DNA from: Candidatus Adiutrix sp.
GTDB taxonomy: Bacteria; Desulfobacterota; Desulfarculia; Adiutricales; Adiutricaceae
DNA length: 9,027 bases
Direction of reading: 5' to 3'
Assembly (NCBI GenBank): GCA_031283395.1
Contig: JAITBV010000147.1
Coordinates: forward strand, 1-9,027
Made by a program: the position numbers and the translations under genes. Position 1 is the stretch's first letter; every line of letters starts with the position of its first letter. This document shows positions 5,689 to 9,027 of this stretch, piece after piece. The notes beneath the pieces were generated by a model. That model had not been told where the DNA came from. It did not search any database and saw nothing but the letters and a program-made list of their open reading frames with translations.

Positions 5689-6473
5689 CGCCCCTGGATC
5701 GTTCCCCCGGATGGCTGGACCATGACCCGCCCGTCTTCCTCTCCGGGCCGGGCGATTCGGCCCTGGACGCGGCTTGGCGGCTCCTGTCCGAAGCGCCCTG
5801 GCCCCCCTTCGGCTCTCTCCTCATGGAGAGCCAGTCGGCCGGAAGGGGCAGGGGAGGGCGGCCCTGGCTCTCGCCGGCCGGGCATATTTACGCGGCCCTG
5901 CTCTTGCCCGGGGCTCCGCCTTTCGATGGTCCGGGCGCGGCCCTGGCCCTGGCCTGGTTTCTGGCCGAAGCTCTGGCCGAGGGCGGCTGGGACCTGGAGA
6001 TAAAATGGCCCAACGACCTTCTTTTGGAGGGCGGCAAGACCGCCGGCGTTCTTTTGGAAGCCCGCCGGGGCCTGGTGGTGGCCGGCGTGGGCCTGAATCT
6101 GGGTGCCCCCCCCCGGGGGGTGGAACGCTGGCCGGGGCAGCCGCCGACGGCGGCTCTCCCCGGCGCGTCGCCGCCCTTGGACCTTTGGCGGGAACTGGTC
6201 AAAAATATCAGCCTGAGGTATAATAGTAAAATTACGCCCTGGACCATGGCCGAAACGGCGGCCGCGGCGGAAAAGAAGCTTTGGAGGCGGAACGGGCCGA
6301 TCCGGGTGCTCGGTCCGGCCGCCGAGCCGCCGGTCCAGGCCCAGGAACTGGCCGGGCGCCTGACCGGCCTGGGGCCTTTGGGGCAACTGCTTTTGGACAG
6401 CGGGGGCCGGATCTTTCAGATTTGGTCCGGTTCCCTGCTTCCGGGTATGGACGGAGAGATTGATGACCGCTGA
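5685..6473 (+). CDS. birA: Biotin--protein ligase, monofunctional (no DNA-binding domain)
   Basis: Joins biotin to a lysine of biotin carrier proteins by way of biotinyl-AMP, in the cytoplasm. 262 residues. The SQSAGRGRGGRPW loop (about 49-61) is the ATP/biotin signature, KWPNDLLLEGGKTAGVLLE (107-125) holds the catalytic Lys of the family, and GVGLNL (134-139) follows. Residues from about 205 form the usual small C-terminal cap domain. There is no N-terminal winged helix, so it should not act as the biotin-operon repressor that E. coli BirA is. The usual S-T-N motif near the N-terminus seems to be replaced by D-S-A (25-27). The start is a TTG at 5685 overlapping the DUF3786 stop by 4 bp (TTGA), with no clear ribosome site; translational coupling is likely. 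A C9G6 run lies at 6106-6120 in the frame. The downstream biotin carboxylase suggests a shared pathway. Confidence 0.93.
   Translation: MTPLDRSPGWLDHDPPVFLSGPGDSALDAAWRLLSEAPWPPFGSLLMESQSAGRGRGGRPWLSPAGHIYAALLLPGAPPFDGPGAALALAWFLAEALAEGGWDLEIKWPNDLLLEGGKTAGVLLEARRGLVVAGVGLNLGAPPRGVERWPGQPPTAALPGASPPLDLWRELVKNISLRYNSKITPWTMAETAAAAEKKLWRRNGPIRVLGPAAEPPVQAQELAGRLTGLGPLGQLLLDSGGRIFQIWSGSLLPGMDGEIDDR
6106..6120 (+). repeat. C9-G6 homopolymer block inside birA
   Basis: Nine C followed by six G encode the GAPPRGV region of biotin ligase (about 140-146). The run is prone to slippage and also to sequencing error. The reading frame is intact on both sides as given. Confidence 0.8.
6196..6224 (+). promoter_or_regulatory. 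Possible internal promoter within birA
   Basis: A perfect TATAAT at 6219-6224 lies in an AT-rich pocket (about 6198-6235) of an otherwise very GC-rich gene. With a 17-nt spacer the -35 position is TGGTCA (6196-6201), four of six matches to consensus. It would drive the WG-repeat and biotin carboxylase genes separately from the operon promoter. It may be chance, since the codons encode a plausible NISLRYNSKI segment. Confidence 0.3.
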
Positions 6474-8340
6474 CAGATCCATCGGCCGACCGCGGGCGGC
6501 CGTCTGGCTGGTCCTGCTTTTGGCCGGCCTGGTTTGGGCCGGCCTCTGGTCGGCCCTGCCGGCCCTGGCTACGGGGGGGGGCTATCTGGCGGTGGCCTGC
6601 CTTAGGCGCAACGCCGGCCAGTGCGGGGTCATCAATGAAAAAGGCGAATGGGTGGTGGCCCCGGCTTTCGACCGGATAGGCGATTTTGCGCCCAACGGCC
6701 GGGCCGTGGCCGTCAAGCGTCAACGGCCGGGGGTCATAGACACCCGGGGGGAATGGGTGATCCAGCCGGGCTTTGACTGGGTGGATGAGGGATGGTCGGC
6801 CGGCCTCATCAAGGTGGGCCGCTCAGGCCAGCGGACGGGCTTACTCTACGGCCTGGCCAACGAGGCCGGGCGCTTGGTGGTGGAGCCCTCCTTTAGGGCG
6901 ATCCAGGCTTTCGGCCCCAACCGCCTGGCCGGGGCCTGCGATCCCGAGGGCCGGTGCGGCTTCATCGACACGAAGGGCGCCTGGGTCGTGCCCCCGGTTT
7001 TCGAGCAGGTGGAAGCTTTTTCTGAAAACGGCTTGGCTCCGGCCAGGCGCCCGGGCGAAGAACTTTGGGGCTACATAAACGCCGCCGGCGCCCTGGTCAT
7101 TCCCCCATCCTTTGAAGAGGCCTTCCCCTTTGACGGCGACCGGGCCAAGGTGCGCTCGGGCGGCTTCCTAAGCCTCATAAACTCCAAGGGCCAGGCTGTG
7201 GGCCGCAATAAATTCACCATCCTGGGGGATTTCGACCCCGGCGGCCTGGCCCCGGCCCAGAAAGAGACCGATGGTCTATTCGGCCTGGTCAACCGGGCTG
7301 GAGCCTGGGCCGTCCCGCCCCGTTTTGAGATGGTCTTCGGCTTCAACGGCGGCAAACTGGCCCCGGCCCGCCAGGGCGGCCTTTTCGGATTCATCGACCG
7401 CCAGGGCCAATGGGTCATCAAGCCGGCCTTTGGCAACGTGGACGATTTTGAAAGCCGGGGCGCCCGGGCTCCGGCCGAGAAAAGCGGGGCCTGGGGCCTG
7501 ATCAACACCGAGGGCAAATGGGTGGTCAACCCGGATCACCTGCTCTTGCTAGATTCCGGCATCGCCCGCGGCCCCATTCAGGTTTTCGCGGAAAACAGCC
7601 GCTGGGGTCTGATGGATTACAGCGGCCGTTGGCTTTTGGAGCCCATCCTCACGGCCAGCCCCTACTTTGCGGCCAACGGGCTGTCCGAGGCCAAGGTGGG
7701 CGAACTCTACGGTTTCATAGACCGCTTCGGCAACTGGCTGGTGCAACCCGCCTTCCGGCAGGTGGGCGTGTTCCGGCCCGTGCCCGCGGTTCCCCCGGCT
7801 CTGCCTTCTTCGGTCAGCTCCGCCCCGGCCAGGCGGGAGGAGGCAGAGGCGAAAGCGGAAGCCAAGACCCCCCGGCGCCCGGCCCGCCAGGAACCGGAGC
7901 CCACCCGTTTTGTGCTGCCGGATAAGCCCGCGGCCCCGCCGGTCCCGGCGAAGACGGATCAGGCCGGCCAGTCCGTCCGGCCGAAACCGGCGGATGCTCC
8001 CGCTACTCTGCCTTCCGGCTATATCCCTCCGGCGGACCACGCTCCGGTCCGGAGGGCCAGTCCGGCCCGGCCGGCCCCTTCGCTTGGACCCGCGGTTCCC
8101 GGACCCCCGGCCCCTGAAGCGGCGGAGGTTCCGGTCCTTGAACCAGCGGCCCTTGAACCAGCGGTTCCTGAGCCATCGGTTCCTGAGCCGGCTGTTTCTG
8201 GAACGGACGCGCCGGACCAGGCTGAACCGGACCGGCTGGCCGAGCCCGGACCGGACGCCGGCCCCGAAACCGAAGCCCCCCCCGGGGGCGCGGTTGAGAA
8301 TGGTTTGGAAGAAGCTCCCGACCCCCAGGGCGGTCCCTGA
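6463..8340 (+). CDS. Secreted WG-repeat protein with Pro/Ala-rich tail
   Basis: 625 residues. An N-terminal signal peptide (hydrophobic core about 13-35, likely cleavage after ALPALA at 36) sends it across the inner membrane. From about residue 54 to 440 there are eleven WG-type repeats of about 35 residues, each with a G-(F/L/V/Y)-(I/V/A/M)-(N/D)...G-x-(W/L)-(V/L)-(V/I/L)-x-P core. Repeat 6 is the most degenerate. WG repeats form beta-rich scaffolds thought to bind proteins or ligands; the partner here is unknown. The last 185 residues or so are Pro, Ala and Glu rich, look disordered and include 5-residue EPAV-type repeats. There is no sortase, LPXTG or clear C-terminal anchor. The ATG at 6463 follows GGAGAG (6453-6458) and overlaps birA by 11 bp. 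Placing a secreted repeat protein between biotin ligase and biotin carboxylase is odd. A 9-G run lies just after the signal peptide. Confidence 0.93.
   Translation: MTADRSIGRPRAAVWLVLLLAGLVWAGLWSALPALATGGGYLAVACLRRNAGQCGVINEKGEWVVAPAFDRIGDFAPNGRAVAVKRQRPGVIDTRGEWVIQPGFDWVDEGWSAGLIKVGRSGQRTGLLYGLANEAGRLVVEPSFRAIQAFGPNRLAGACDPEGRCGFIDTKGAWVVPPVFEQVEAFSENGLAPARRPGEELWGYINAAGALVIPPSFEEAFPFDGDRAKVRSGGFLSLINSKGQAVGRNKFTILGDFDPGGLAPAQKETDGLFGLVNRAGAWAVPPRFEMVFGFNGGKLAPARQGGLFGFIDRQGQWVIKPAFGNVDDFESRGARAPAEKSGAWGLINTEGKWVVNPDHLLLLDSGIARGPIQVFAENSRWGLMDYSGRWLLEPILTASPYFAANGLSEAKVGELYGFIDRFGNWLVQPAFRQVGVFRPVPAVPPALPSSVSSAPARREEAEAKAEAKTPRRPARQEPEPTRFVLPDKPAAPPVPAKTDQAGQSVRPKPADAPATLPSGYIPPADHAPVRRASPARPAPSLGPAVPGPPAPEAAEVPVLEPAALEPAVPEPSVPEPAVSGTDAPDQAEPDRLAEPGPDAGPETEAPPGGAVENGLEEAPDPQGGP
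6573..6581 (+). repeat. G9 homopolymer tract after the signal peptide codons
   Basis: Nine consecutive G encode the TGGG stretch at residues 37-40 of the WG-repeat protein. Tracts of this length near the 5' end of a surface or secreted protein gene can slip and switch the gene on or off. The frame is open in the given sequence. Confidence 0.8.
8137..8196 (+). repeat. 15-bp tandem repeat, four copies, in the WG-protein tail
   Basis: Four 15-bp units at 8137, 8152, 8167 and 8182 encode LEPAA, LEPAV, PEPSV and PEPAV. The unit length is a multiple of three, so gain or loss of copies keeps the frame. A nearby C8G5 run lies at 8276-8288. Confidence 0.85.
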
Positions 8341-9027
8341 TGAGGCCATTTTCAGGTATGAGGATGAAGTTCTGATCGTGAAAACCTTTGACGATGTTTT
8401 AAAGCGGCTTGAACGGCAGCCCCTGTTGGTGGCCAACCGGGGCATCAGCGCCCGGCGCATCTGCCGTTCCTTCAAAGAACGCTTTCACGCCATCGCCATA
8501 ATGACGGCCACGGATATCGACAAGGCCTCGCCGGCCGCGGCCTCGGCCCAGGAACTGTTGCTTTTGGGCCATGATCCCCGGGCCTATCTGGACCTGGAAC
8601 TCATAATCTCCCTGGCCAGGCAGCGAGGCGTCCTGGGCCTCCATCCGGGCTGGGGTTTCGCGTCCGAGGACGCCCGGTTCCCCCGCCTGTGCCAGGAGGC
8701 CGGGATCGTCTTTATCGGTTCCACGGCCGAATCCATGGAACTTCTGGGCAACAAGGTCGAGGTGCGGCGCCTGGCCAAGCGTTTGGGGCTGCCGGTGGTG
8801 CCGGGCTCGGATGGGGCCGTGGATGTGCCCACGGCCCGGCGGGCGGCCGCGGAAATCGGCTTCCCCATCATGCTCAAGGCTGAAGGCGGCGGCGGGGGCA
8901 AGGGCATTATAGAAGTGCGGAGCGAGTCGGAACTGGAGGAGGCTTTTTTTAAGGCCTCCACCCAGGCCGAGGCCTCCTTCGGCAATCCCCGGGTCTATGT
9001 GGAAAAATTTCTGCCCGAGGCGCGCCA
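8300..9027 (+). CDS. Biotin carboxylase (ATP-grasp), N-terminal part, cut by right edge
   Basis: Carboxylates biotin with ATP and bicarbonate, as part of acetyl-CoA or pyruvate carboxylase. 242 residues are visible with no stop. LLVANRGISARRI (about 42-54) matches the AccC N-terminal motif, HPGWGFASED (115-124) the HPGYGFLSEN motif, IGSTAESMELLGNK (139-152) the ISPK-MGDK region with K152, FPIMLKAEGGGGGKG (188-202) the ATP-grasp Lys (K193) and glycine-rich loop, and YVEKFL (233-238) the following strand. It departs from classical AccC in having a 36-residue or longer N-terminal extension and ISARR instead of EIALR, so the full enzyme may be a fusion or a branch typical of this lineage. The ATG at 8300 is the only ATG upstream of the motif and overlaps the WG-repeat gene by 41 bp; a GTG at 8378 is an alternative start. 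The ribosome site is weak. The link to birA four genes' span upstream supports a biotin-dependent role. Confidence 0.88.
   Translation, partial: MVWKKLPTPRAVPDEAIFRYEDEVLIVKTFDDVLKRLERQPLLVANRGISARRICRSFKERFHAIAIMTATDIDKASPAAASAQELLLLGHDPRAYLDLELIISLARQRGVLGLHPGWGFASEDARFPRLCQEAGIVFIGSTAESMELLGNKVEVRRLAKRLGLPVVPGSDGAVDVPTARRAAAEIGFPIMLKAEGGGGGKGIIEVRSESELEEAFFKASTQAEASFGNPRVYVEKFLPEAR

Noticed and set aside
5625..6482. 285-residue minus-strand open frame opposite birA
   Set aside because: birA on the plus strand has clear catalytic motifs. The antisense frame is Pro/Arg/Gln-rich with no domain.
8358..8374. ATG at 8358 as the start of the biotin carboxylase
   Set aside because: It is out of frame with the VANRG motif and meets a stop (TGA) within a few codons.
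7549..8475. 308-residue minus-strand open frame opposite the WG-repeat gene tail
   Set aside because: Its Arg/Gly-rich low-complexity composition mirrors the Pro/Ala-rich plus-strand tail, and it crosses the start of the biotin carboxylase gene.

Overview
The window reads as a chromosomal stretch of an anaerobic, GC-rich bacterium, most likely a member of the Desulfobacterota (former Deltaproteobacteria). The grounds are gene content: a GGGtGRT protein paired with a NifU-like scaffold, a DUF3786 protein, a short IscA/HesB-like protein, a stand-alone biotin ligase next to a divergent biotin carboxylase, and a chemoreceptor with a very short HAMP region. This assignment is an inference; there is no rRNA or other phylogenetic marker. 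No tRNA, rRNA, CRISPR array, insertion sequence, integrase or phage gene was seen.

Layout, left to right. (1) 1-1342, minus strand: the N-terminal two thirds of a methyl-accepting chemotaxis protein, cut by the left edge. (2) 1343-1719: a 377-bp divergent intergenic region with a strong sigma70-type promoter on each strand. (3) 1720-3422, plus strand: a two-gene unit, a NifU/IscU-like iron-sulfur scaffold followed 5 bp later by a GGGtGRT-family protein of unknown function. It is closed by a perfect 26-bp hairpin that fills the gap to the next, convergent gene. (4) 3487-4029, minus strand: family I inorganic pyrophosphatase (ppa), with its own promoter and a leader hairpin. (5) 4210 to the right edge, plus strand: a tightly packed operon of six genes. 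In order they are a small three-repeat helical protein of unknown function, an IscA/HesB-like Fe-S protein, a DUF3786 protein, biotin-protein ligase (birA), a secreted WG-repeat protein with a Pro/Ala-rich tail, and the start of a biotin carboxylase. Four consecutive gene pairs in this operon overlap, by 8, 4, 11 and 41 bp.

How the genes may work together. Two separate iron-sulfur protein units flank ppa: NifU-like + GGGtGRT, and IscA-like + DUF3786. The operon also places the enzyme that attaches biotin directly before a biotin-dependent carboxylase component, so it probably couples biotinylation to fatty-acid or pyruvate carboxylation. Why a secreted WG-repeat protein sits between them is not clear. 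Base composition changes at about 4.1-4.2 kb: genes to the right are much richer in GGCC/CCGG-type sequence and carry long G and C runs, while those to the left use AT-ending codons such as ATA more freely.

The best candidates for something undescribed are the NifU-like/GGGtGRT pair, the three-repeat protein heading the biotin/Fe-S operon, and the 9-G tract just after the signal peptide of the WG-repeat protein.
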